Part shown: positions 1 through 7,023 of the stretch, one piece after another | Numbering within the stretch: position 1 is the stretch's first letter | How the letters are laid out: the number at the start of each line of letters is the position of its first letter | Source of the DNA: Chloroflexota bacterium | GTDB lineage: Bacteria; Chloroflexota; Anaerolineae; Anaerolineales; Villigracilaceae | DNA length: 9,394 bases | Direction of reading: 5' to 3' | NCBI GenBank assembly: GCA_021796315.1 | Contig: JAJYOH010000199.1 | Coordinates: 1-9,394 of the forward strand | Notes under the pieces: generated by a model | The model's input: only the letters and a program-made list of their open reading frames with translations | Databases searched by the model: none | Told to the model about the DNA's origin: nothing | Translations under genes and position numbers: made by a program

Positions 1-2
1 GG

Positions 3-122
3 CAAAGAGCATACTCCTCGTTCCACGATGTCCTCAAGGTTTCAGTTGTTAACGTGCTGCCTTACTCGCTTTCAGATCACGACCTGCCGACCTTCCACGA
101 TGTGCTCAAGGTCGACACCTAA
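3..122 (+). CDS. C-terminal end of an unrecognised protein with a duplicated FHDVLKV motif
   Basis: A plus-strand frame is open from the window edge to a TAA at 120-122 and encodes 39 residues. It contains FHDVLKVSVVNVLPYSL and then DLPTFHDVLKVDT at the end. The composition (regular hydrophobics, synonymous differences between the two FHDVLKV copies) looks like real coding sequence, unlike the other plus-strand frames. I do not recognise the family and give no function. It converges on the MFS pseudogene and overlaps its apparent end by 17 nt, which fits a rearrangement having placed two unrelated genes end to end. The fragment is too short to exclude a chance open frame. Confidence 0.4.
   Translation, partial: QRAYSSFHDVLKVSVVNVLPYSLSDHDLPTFHDVLKVDT
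21..112 (+). repeat. Direct repeat, two 20 bp copies 72 bp apart
   Basis: TTCCACGATGTCCTCAAGGT at 21-40 recurs at 93-112 with one difference (TGTGCT for TGTCCT). The 72 bp period is a multiple of three, and both copies encode FHDVLK followed by Val in the same plus-strand frame. That suggests an internal protein repeat of 24 residues, although the intervening sequence is not visibly repeated. Confidence 0.6.
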
Positions 123-1262
123 TCAGTAAAGCGCCGATTAGACGCGCACCTCCTGATCCGATACAGGTCGCGATGTTGGCAAGTCCCAAATATCGCGCGG
201 CTTCCGCGCGCGGTACGATGTCAGTCACCATGGCCCAGTTTGCACTCAGAAATGTGCCAATGCTCAAGCCAACAATTGCTCCGCCAATTGTGATGATGGT
301 AGTGTTGCGCGCCAGCAACAATACCGCGGTCCCAATAGACGCAACGATACCTGCAGCCATAATCAGCGACTTGCGCCCAAAGCGATCGGCGAGACGCCCG
401 GCAGGCAGAGCCACTACCAGCAACGCTATGCCGATAATCGTCGAGAGTGAGCCGACAAATTTCTGTGCGTCTGCTTCTGTCATATTCATCACGCCGATCA
501 TGTAAGTCACGAGGAACGTGTTTAAGAAAATAAAGGCACCCCAAAACAAAATGCGGTTGTAAAACCACCAACGAAACGCAGGATGTGCATGCCAATCAAC
601 GTGAAATGTTTTTTTGAGCGCTTCACCCACGGACTGCGCTGTCGCGGTTTCCGAGATAACATCCGGCTGTTCGCGCGCCCATATTGCTGTAACAACCAAG
701 CCCAAAACAAAAACTGCGATGGGCACACTCACTGCGATCAACACTGCATTCTCGCCCCATTGTGGGACGCGGCCAAAAAGAAGCCGGCCACGCCGCGCCC
801 GACAACGAGAGCTAGGATATCCATCATGGCTTTTAGCCCAGAGGCTACACCGCGTTGTTCTTCAGGAACAAGATCGGGAATAAGTGCTTGCCACGGTCCT
901 TGCAGAATATTGGATGACATCTGAATCAACAACACACCCAACACCAATACCCATAATACAGGAGCCAGTGCAAGCAAATATAAACAAACCGCGATCAACA
1001 CTGCGCCGAGGATCATGAACGGCAAGCGCCTTCCAAGCCGCGAATGTGTGCGGTCAGAGAAAACACCGACGATAGGCTGTACGACCATTGCCACCAATAA
1101 GCCAATAAATCCCAAAATGCCAAGTGCAGTATTTGGCAGGTCGGGCGCGAGGCTCAAGACCTTATGCGTCATCAATGCCGGCTCTTGAATGTTGGATGAT
1201 AACGTGAGTGCAAAGCCAAGTGAGACAATCACAAGCAGACGGAAGAAGTTCAGCTTTTTCAT
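106..1262 (-). pseudogene. Major facilitator superfamily transporter, frameshifted and truncated at the C-terminus
   Basis: Two reading frames together give one MFS protein of about 385 residues. The first runs from ATG at 1262 (MKKLNFFRLL, with GAGGG upstream) and holds membrane helices 1-5. It carries the loop 2-3 motif GVFSDRTHSRLGRR, then stops at 738 after an unrelated tail (ASHNGARMQC). The second frame continues directly with FGRVPQWGENAVLIAV and encodes helices 6-11, including the repeated loop motif GRLADRFGRK, to a TGA at 106. One extra base in the five-A run at 775-779 (plus strand) would join the frames as AGFFFGRVPQW. Separately, homology ends abruptly after helix 11 (ARLIGALLI) and helix 12 is missing. 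The N-terminal half resembles sugar/cation-type symporters (LGRRLPFM), but the substrate is not readable. Two independent lesions favour a dead gene. The frameshift alone could be a sequencing error, and the truncation could be an assembly join. Confidence 0.8.
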
Positions 1263-1338
1263 TTTGCCCTCGTCTAATTTTTTATTCCGCAATAACGAAT
1301 TTCGGACGCACAAATCCATCTCCCCTGCCCCATTACAA
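1263..1338 (-). other. 76 nt intergenic spacer between the MoxR-like gene and the MFS gene
   Basis: This is the only real intergenic gap in the window. It is A/T-rich near the MFS end and contains a GAGGG ribosome site at 1267-1271, 4 nt from the MFS start. I see no convincing -35/-10 pair and no hairpin with a T tract, so neither a separate promoter nor a terminator can be supported here. The MFS gene may be read through from the operon. Confidence 0.5.
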
Positions 1339-2328
1339 TCAAGGCTTCTGCGGCGTGTTTGCTAAAGGCACCTCAACTTCTTTTAAAAGTTTTTGCACAA
1401 TCCCAACGGTTGTCTCCCCGCTGAAAGCAATCTCCGGATTCAGGATTATTCGATGAGCAAGACAAGGCACGGCTATGTGCTTGACATCATCCGGGATGAC
1501 AAAATCGCGGCCGCGCAAAGCCGCGTACGCCTGTGCGGTGTGGAAAAGCGCCAGTGCACCACGCGGGCTGATGCCCAACGTCAGCGCCGAATGGTTCCGC
1601 GTTGATTGAACCAGGTTGAGAATATAACGACGCATGCTTTCGGCAACATGAACACGCCGAACCTGATGTTGAAGATCAAACAATTGCTTTCCATCTACAG
1701 TCCGTGCTAGGGAATCGATTGGATGAGCCATCTGCTGCATTTGCAGCATGGCGTCCTCGTTGGCGAAATCTGGGTAGCCAATACTCAATCGCAAAAGGAA
1801 GCGGTCCAGTTGTGCTTCAGGTAATGGAAACGTGCCCTCGAATTCAATTGGATTTTGAGTCGCAAGCAGGATGAAAGGTTTCGGTAAAGGATAGGTTGTC
1901 CCGTCTATTGTTACCTGGCCTTCGCCCATCGCTTCAAGTAAGGCGCTTTGCGTGCGTGGCGTGGCTCGGTTGATTTCATCCGCAAGCAGAATGTTGCTGA
2001 ATGCGGGACCGGGCCTGAATTCAAACTCCATGCTTTTCTGGTTGAATACCGAAACGCCGGTCACGTCATTGGGCAAAAGATCGGGCGTGCATTGTACCCG
2101 TTTGAAATCCAAGCCAATGGTGATGGCAACCGCGCGCGCCAACATCGTCTTGCCAATGCCCGGCACATCCTCGATCAACACATGCCCATCGCACAGCAGC
2201 GCCATCAAAACAAGTTCAATGGTCGAACGTTTTCCAACGATCACTTTTTCGACGTTGGCGATTACTGCTTCAGCAAATTGCTTTACCTCGTTCATATTGC
2301 TGTCTTTATTTTCCGCGTCCAGTGTCAT
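1339..2328 (-). CDS. MoxR-family AAA+ ATPase
   Basis: This 329-residue cytosolic AAA+ ATPase belongs to the MoxR branch, thought to act as chaperones that remodel or activate partner proteins, often von Willebrand A or DUF58 proteins. Motifs: Walker A EDVPGIGKTMLA (53-64), Walker B NILLADEINRAT (112-123), the family segment SALLEAMGEGQVTIDG (128-143), sensor 1 LLATQNP (Asn159), PEAQLDRFLLR with Arg176 as the likely arginine finger, and sensor 2 GISPRGAL (Arg256). A C-terminal AAA lid follows. Length is normal for the family. I chose ATG at 2328 because AGAGGAG lies 7 nt upstream; the longer form from 2373 adds 15 residues with no family match. The gene overlaps the transglutaminase gene by 23 nt. 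Genomes usually place this ATPase before DUF58 and the transglutaminase; here it comes last. Confidence 0.95.
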   Translation of the reverse strand: MTLDAENKDSNMNEVKQFAEAVIANVEKVIVGKRSTIELVLMALLCDGHVLIEDVPGIGKTMLARAVAITIGLDFKRVQCTPDLLPNDVTGVSVFNQKSMEFEFRPGPAFSNILLADEINRATPRTQSALLEAMGEGQVTIDGTTYPLPKPFILLATQNPIEFEGTFPLPEAQLDRFLLRLSIGYPDFANEDAMLQMQQMAHPIDSLARTVDGKQLFDLQHQVRRVHVAESMRRYILNLVQSTRNHSALTLGISPRGALALFHTAQAYAALRGRDFVIPDDVKHIAVPCLAHRIILNPEIAFSGETTVGIVQKLLKEVEVPLANTPQKP

Positions 2329-4708
2329 TGTGCCGCTCCTCTTTGCCGGATCTACCCATTCCGAAATGTGCAATCGTTGAATTTCTGATTTTCAAAATCC
2401 AAAGAAAACATAGTTGCCAACGCAGGCTTTTCCATTGACGCAAAATAGTTGCATCGGTCGGCGGAGATAAACGATAATTGATGTTTACGACCTCATTGAC
2501 AATTTCTCGAACGCCAGCGATCACGCGAGGCGCAAAAGATATTCCGAGTCCTTGACCCGCTAGATTGTTCAAGCGATCGCCAAACGAAACGGAAAATTCA
2601 TAAGGAGTATCACTTGGGGTGAATGGCACCGACATGTGCTGGCCATAAAATTTCATCCGCCTATAAATTTCAATAGCGGCCATTTGCACTGAAAGACGTC
2701 CCAGCCGAAAATCGTCAATAAGCATCGTCGCGCAGACAAGAATTCCAGCCAAAGCAAAAGCCGCAGGCGGGATGAGCCATAACCAGGTCCAAGAAATGAA
2801 CCGAGGCGGAGCGGAATTTGGCAATCCCGGATTTTGTGCTTCTTCCGGAATCGCAAGCGGCTCCGTTCTTTCCAGAGAAGGACGCGAAGCAGTCGGCTCA
2901 AACGGCACCCATCCAATGTTCGGAAAATATATCTCAACCCACGAATGGGCATCTGCTTCCGTGACGATAAAACGTTTCGAATTGAGATTATAAGCGCCGG
3001 TGGCATAACCAATCACAAGGCGCGCTGGAATCCCTGCCGCCCGGGCCAACACAACCATGGACGAGGCGTAATAATCACAATATCCTTTTTTCAAATCAAA
3101 TAAGAAGTAATCAACCACGTCTTGATTCGCAGGCGGAGGAGATACGTCGAGTGTGTAGGGATAAGTGCGTAGGTAATTTTCAATCGCAAGCGCTCTGTCA
3201 AAAGGTGTTGATTCGGAAGCCGTTAATTCGATGGCTAATGACTTGACTCGTTCCGGGACTTCTGGAGGGACAGTCAAGAAACGTTCCCGGATCCATTCGG
3301 GATAGATTTGCCCTGCGGCTCTCAAAATATTTTCATCCGCGACCGGGACGAGCGACAGAACTGTATAAGAACCGAATGCTTTCGTTTGAACACCGAAAAG
3401 GTCCCCGGCAGATCGCCATGCAACTTCACCTGGGACATTGATGACTGCTGGCTCGCCAGCATAAAAAAGTGTTCCACCTAAATCTTCAACAGGACGCACA
3501 TCTTGCTGAATGAGAACATGATAGGGCGCGGACAATTCTTCCAAAGGCTCACTAGCCTGATAAGTATCTTGCGTTGTAGCGCTGGAACTCCATCCGTGGC
3601 CCGTATAAATATCATATGTGAAGCCGCGCCAATACAAAGGAAGCGGCTGCCCACCTTGAGTAATGGACGATAAATTGACAACTCCCACCGTCATCACCGC
3701 GCGTCCTGAAAGTTGCGGACTGGACTGGATAAGGTGTTCACGCGGCAATCCCGGACTCCGCGCTGCTTGAAACACATCCGGGGTGGGCGTCCCAGCGGGA
3801 ACGATGCCAAGCGATTCTGCCAGATTGCCGGTCTGATTCTCGGTGGGCTTCCTAAGTTCTGAAATCCAATCTCGAACGCGCTGGATGGAGAATGATGGCA
3901 ATAGATACGAAAAGAAAACAAGAACGATCGTTACCAGAATTGCCGAATTGAAAATCTGCCTCCCTTTTTCCGCAGGATACGCGACGCTCGCTCCATTCCA
4001 ATTTTGCTGGCGTCGTTCGTGTTGAACTACCGCGAGAAGCAAAAGCGCTGCGCCCAGCATGATATACAAAACCGCGGATATTTGCTGACCGTATGCGAGC
4101 ATTACCAGACACAACAGCATTCCGGGCGAGACGGCCAATAAGGCATTCCTGCGCGCTTCGGTGATCCAGCTTGTCCACGCGGATATGACCCATACCAGCA
4201 AATTCCAAATTAGCGCAATTGCTACCGGATCAATAGCCGATTGCCCGGACTGCAATGCAGTTATCCAGGTTTGAACCCGCTTCAAAATGATTGCTGCCGA
4301 GATAAACAAATCCTGTACGAGGCGATCAAGCGGACTCAGATCAATCGTCCCATTCTTATGAAGTGAAAAGATTTCAAACAACAGGCGAATCAGTTCTGCA
4401 AAAATGGATATCACCTTTTCGATCAATCCGCCTGGGAAAAGCAGCACATAAAGCAATCCAACTGCGACAACGATCAATATTGTTTTAAGAGTTGATTGTC
4501 GCAGCAGAGCGAGCATGTATCCCAAGAGCAACCCGAAGACCAGACTCCGCCAGAGCGAGGCCCAATCCGGTCCATTAAGCGCGAGCGTTATTCCAGCAAT
4601 GGCGGACGCGAGAAAGATCAAGAGAAGAATCAAAACGACCCACTTCTCAGTCTTCCTGACCTGTCCAAGCAGATTCACGGAATGAATGCTCAGCCCATTC
4701 TCTGCCAA
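2306..4708 (-). CDS. Membrane transglutaminase-like protein (TgpA / DUF3488 type) with DUF4129-like C-terminus
   Basis: This is an 800-residue integral membrane protein. About seven hydrophobic segments fill residues 22-271 (for example 22-44, 74-91, 162-180, 188-206, 210-228, 253-271). A long extracytoplasmic region follows, with a transglutaminase core at about 485-610. The nucleophile is Cys544 (KKGYCDYYASSMVVLAR), the His is 588 (EADAHSWVEIYFP), and the third position is Glu604 in GWVPFEPT, where Asp is the textbook residue. A last membrane helix (about 639-663) leads to a cytosolic tail (about 670-770) resembling DUF4129 (IEIYRRM ... FTPSDTPYEF). The family is a cysteine-protease/transglutaminase fold acting outside the membrane; the substrate here is unknown. 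Length fits the family, slightly long. TTG at 4708 is chosen because AAGGAA lies 7 nt upstream. The gene overlaps DUF58 by 19 nt and moxR-like by 23 nt, and its last 25 or so residues look unconserved and basic. Confidence 0.92.
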   Translation of the reverse strand: MAENGLSIHSVNLLGQVRKTEKWVVLILLLIFLASAIAGITLALNGPDWASLWRSLVFGLLLGYMLALLRQSTLKTILIVVAVGLLYVLLFPGGLIEKVISIFAELIRLLFEIFSLHKNGTIDLSPLDRLVQDLFISAAIILKRVQTWITALQSGQSAIDPVAIALIWNLLVWVISAWTSWITEARRNALLAVSPGMLLCLVMLAYGQQISAVLYIMLGAALLLLAVVQHERRQQNWNGASVAYPAEKGRQIFNSAILVTIVLVFFSYLLPSFSIQRVRDWISELRKPTENQTGNLAESLGIVPAGTPTPDVFQAARSPGLPREHLIQSSPQLSGRAVMTVGVVNLSSITQGGQPLPLYWRGFTYDIYTGHGWSSSATTQDTYQASEPLEELSAPYHVLIQQDVRPVEDLGGTLFYAGEPAVINVPGEVAWRSAGDLFGVQTKAFGSYTVLSLVPVADENILRAAGQIYPEWIRERFLTVPPEVPERVKSLAIELTASESTPFDRALAIENYLRTYPYTLDVSPPPANQDVVDYFLFDLKKGYCDYYASSMVVLARAAGIPARLVIGYATGAYNLNSKRFIVTEADAHSWVEIYFPNIGWVPFEPTASRPSLERTEPLAIPEEAQNPGLPNSAPPRFISWTWLWLIPPAAFALAGILVCATMLIDDFRLGRLSVQMAAIEIYRRMKFYGQHMSVPFTPSDTPYEFSVSFGDRLNNLAGQGLGISFAPRVIAGVREIVNEVVNINYRLSPPTDATILRQWKSLRWQLCFLWILKIRNSTIAHFGMGRSGKEERHNDTGRGK
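2336..2342 (-). promoter_or_regulatory. Strong ribosome binding site that decides the MoxR-like start
   Basis: AGAGGAG lies 7 nt before the ATG at 2328, within the end of the transglutaminase gene. It is among the strongest sites in the window and argues for a start at 2328 rather than 2373 or 2295. Confidence 0.7.
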
Positions 4709-5994
4709 GATTCTTTTCCTTGTTCGAGATATCGCTGTTGCGCCCTAACGTCGGCAGAAGTTTTGTGATCGCGTTGATTTGCCGATGCATACGCTTCTTG
4801 CAATAATGTTCGAGGCATCCGCACATAAGAAATTCCGTGTTGTGTCAAAACCGTTGTCAATTTGGCTTGATCTGGACGTCCGTCAAAATCAGCAGGATTA
4901 ACCAACAAGATCGTTGTGTTTCTCTGCTCGTGTCTTCGTGCGATTGCAGCCGCCCAGGTTGGGTCAGTCGTTGGCGTAATAATGATCTGTGCTGCTCTTT
5001 GAGTCGGTGGCCGCGATGATAACAAGCTCGACAAGGGACTGTCGCCCGCATCGGCTATTGATAAAGCGCGCAGCAATTGCCAGCGATGAAGCGAGTCGGC
5101 ACGTGGCTCGAGCCAGGCCAATTTTGGTCCGGCCAATGTCAGGCCCACACGGCGGTGCTCGTTTAGTCCGCGCGTAATGAGGGACGCTGCCAGCACAATG
5201 GAAAGCTCAAGCGTGGAATCCGAATCGGTTCCGGCTTGAACGGTTTTATCCAAGTCAATAAAGATTTGCCAATCATCCGAAGTCGCGGCTTCCAACTGTC
5301 TCACGATCAGGCTGTCGTTATGTGCGGATGCAGACCAATGAATCCGCTTGAGGCTGTCGCCGGGAATATAATCGCGGACGCCTGCGTCGCTAATTTCCCG
5401 CTCAATGGCATGGCGCTGTCGCTGCCGATCCCCTGCCCAACCGCCATTCAAAATCATAAGGTGTGACAAGGGCAATTGGGGCGGTGTGATCAGAATCGTG
5501 TTCGATTGTTGATCGCAAATGGTCAATGTGTAAATTCCAAATGGATCGCCAGTGCGGAGCCGCGTAGGCCCAAGCGTATAAAGCCCGCGTCTTTTGAACA
5601 AGTGAACGGGATGCCGTCTTCGGGATGCTTGTGACTCCACATCAGAAACCAGACGAATCGGATCAACGAGGCGATCCGATTCGTCCATGATTTCAACCCA
5701 AATAGCCGGGAACCTACTGTTATTTTTTATCTCAATAAGTTCGGGAACCGATTCGCCGACAGCTGCCCATGCAAAATGTATCTTACGCTGGATGCTCAAA
5801 CCGCGTTCCAGTGAGTGAACCCACAGTGCAGCAAGAAGCCACGCGCTGCCAGTGCCAATAAAAAATACAAGCCAACCGCGATAACCTGTTGCAACGTAAA
5901 ACGCAGCGAAAGTTATAACCAGAACAGGCAAAAGCCATGTGTTGAGTTTGCGGTTGGCTTTGGAATTGATTTTCGTGGAAGGTCTGTTGTTCAC
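4690..5994 (-). CDS. Membrane-anchored DUF58 domain protein
   Basis: This is a 434-residue protein. Two closely spaced membrane helices lie near the N-terminus (about 19-37 and 41-59). A beta-rich region follows (about 65-170), with RRGLYTLGPTRLRTGDPFG (135-153) typical of the family. The DUF58 signature is at 207-235: RDYIPGDSLKRIHW followed by SASAHNDSLIVRQLE. Next comes IFIDLD (244-249), which begins a von Willebrand A-like fold. The biochemical role of DUF58 proteins is not established. They are regularly encoded with MoxR ATPases and membrane transglutaminases, and both partners are the next two genes here. The start is taken as GTG at 5994, 3 nt after the DppF-like stop. No well-spaced ribosome site is visible (AGGAT is only about 1-2 nt away), so reinitiation by ribosomes finishing the ATPase gene is likely. 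The 3' end overlaps the transglutaminase gene by 19 nt. Confidence 0.92.
   Translation of the reverse strand: MNNRPSTKINSKANRKLNTWLLPVLVITFAAFYVATGYRGWLVFFIGTGSAWLLAALWVHSLERGLSIQRKIHFAWAAVGESVPELIEIKNNSRFPAIWVEIMDESDRLVDPIRLVSDVESQASRRRHPVHLFKRRGLYTLGPTRLRTGDPFGIYTLTICDQQSNTILITPPQLPLSHLMILNGGWAGDRQRQRHAIEREISDAGVRDYIPGDSLKRIHWSASAHNDSLIVRQLEAATSDDWQIFIDLDKTVQAGTDSDSTLELSIVLAASLITRGLNEHRRVGLTLAGPKLAWLEPRADSLHRWQLLRALSIADAGDSPLSSLLSSRPPTQRAAQIIITPTTDPTWAAAIARRHEQRNTTILLVNPADFDGRPDQAKLTTVLTQHGISYVRMPRTLLQEAYASANQRDHKTSADVRAQQRYLEQGKESWQRMG
4716..4721 (-). promoter_or_regulatory. Ribosome binding site supporting a TTG start of the transglutaminase gene
   Basis: AAGGAA on the minus strand lies 7 nt before the TTG at 4708. 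A GTG ten codons later (4678) is the alternative start but has no comparable site. Confidence 0.5.
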
Positions 5995-5997
5995 ATC

Positions 5998-7023
5998 CTA
6001 TTTCAAAAGGTCTTCTGCATAATGGCAGGCAACAAAATGCTCCGATCGAATTTCGCGCAGGATCGGTTCTTCTATGGAACAATTTGCGCGGGCAATGGGA
6101 CAACGCGGATGGAAATGACATCCCGGAGGCGGATTGATGGCATTGGGAATTTCGCCCGCGGGCATCGGTTCTGTGCGACGCCGCCGCGGATCTGGAACCG
6201 GCACGGCCTCCAAAAGCGCACGCGTGTATGGATGCGCAGATCGTTCATAGACATCCGTTAACTGTCCGACCTCGCACAGTTTGCCAAGATACATAATGGC
6301 AATCCGGTTGCACACATATTTTGCCGTTGCCAAATCATGTGTGATGAAGAGATAAGTAAGATCAAACTCTTCCTTCAACTTCATCATCAGATCAAGCAAA
6401 AGCGCACGGACGGATACATCGGCCATTGCGATTGGCTCATCTGCTACGATCAATTCGGGATGTGTTACCAGTGCGCGCGCCAAAACGACTCGTTGCCGCT
6501 GGCCACCTGAAATCTGATGCGGGAACAAATCATAAAAAGATTCTGGTGGATTCATTCCGACTGCGCTGAGAATTTCCAGCACTCGGTTGCGGCGTTCCGT
6601 AGGCGATAAATTGGACAAGTGAATTTGAGCCGGGTGTTCGATAGCCTGGCCGATTGTCATTCTCGGATTCAGAGACGCCAGCGGATCTTGAAAAACAATT
6701 TGCATGCGCGAACGCATGCGACGCATCTCTTCGGACGACAAACTCTGGAGGTCAATGCCATCGAAGACCACGCGTCCTGACGTTGGATCCAGCAAGCGCA
6801 AGACCAATCGCCCAACCGTGGATTTTCCCGAGCCGCTCTCTCCGGCCAATCCAAAAACTTCGCCTTTGCGGATGGAAAAGCTGACGCCGTCCACTGCTTT
6901 TACAGCAGGGACATGTCCACGATTCAGGATGCTGGCAAATAACCCACTTTGAATCGGAAAATGCTTGCATACCTGTTCAATCTGCACCAGGTGTTTTTCT
7001 TCCACAGGATTTGCCTTAGCCAT
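5998..7023 (-). CDS. DppF/OppF-like peptide ABC transporter ATP-binding protein
   Basis: This 341-residue cytosolic ATPase is the second nucleotide-binding subunit and pairs with the DppD-like protein. Motifs: Walker A GESGSGKST (61-69), Q-loop VFQDP (Gln112), signature ISGGQRQR (171-178), Walker B LIVADEP (191-197) and switch His229 in LFITHD. The segment after Walker B reads IAMAD, where E. coli-type DppF has VSALD; the D-loop Asp202 is kept. A DppF-type insert before the Walker A region (SGLFASILNRGHV) and a C-terminal oligo_HPY domain (about 255-338) are present. The latter has Cys302, Cys308, Cys315 and Cys333 in exactly the spacing of the DppD-like protein. ATG at 7023 has an AGGAG site 7 nt upstream and overlaps the preceding gene by 8 nt. 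The TAG stop is followed 3 nt later, in the same frame, by the start of the DUF58 gene. Confidence 0.95.
   Translation of the reverse strand: MAKANPVEEKHLVQIEQVCKHFPIQSGLFASILNRGHVPAVKAVDGVSFSIRKGEVFGLAGESGSGKSTVGRLVLRLLDPTSGRVVFDGIDLQSLSSEEMRRMRSRMQIVFQDPLASLNPRMTIGQAIEHPAQIHLSNLSPTERRNRVLEILSAVGMNPPESFYDLFPHQISGGQRQRVVLARALVTHPELIVADEPIAMADVSVRALLLDLMMKLKEEFDLTYLFITHDLATAKYVCNRIAIMYLGKLCEVGQLTDVYERSAHPYTRALLEAVPVPDPRRRRTEPMPAGEIPNAINPPPGCHFHPRCPIARANCSIEEPILREIRSEHFVACHYAEDLLK

Noticed and set aside
119..141. Inverted repeat CTAATC/GATTAG as a two-way terminator between convergent genes
   Set aside because: The stem is only 6 A/T-rich base pairs with an 11 nt loop and no T tract on either strand. 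It is better treated as a possible chance feature of the junction.
583..924. Plus-strand open frame spanning the MFS frameshift site
   Set aside because: Its Cys/Arg/His-rich product has no domain signal, while both minus-strand frames here encode clear MFS membrane helices.
1281..1338. Promoter or terminator in the spacer before the MFS gene
   Set aside because: Candidate -35 boxes such as TTGATT or TTGTGC have no acceptable -10 at the right distance. The only inverted repeat is about 4 bp, too weak to call.
2329..2373. Longer N-terminus (15 extra codons) for the MoxR-like ATPase
   Set aside because: It would place the strong AGAGGAG site inside the coding region. The ATG at 2328 is correctly spaced from that site.
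1948..2388. Plus-strand open frames of 142-146 codons opposite the MoxR-like gene
   Set aside because: They lie wholly antisense to a gene with every AAA+ motif in place. Their products are rich in Arg, His and Cys with no domain pattern, as expected of shadow frames.
5815..6261. Plus-strand open frame of 148 codons across the DUF58/DppF junction
   Set aside because: It is antisense to two well-supported genes. It has no ribosome site or recognisable motif and its composition is typical of a shadow frame.
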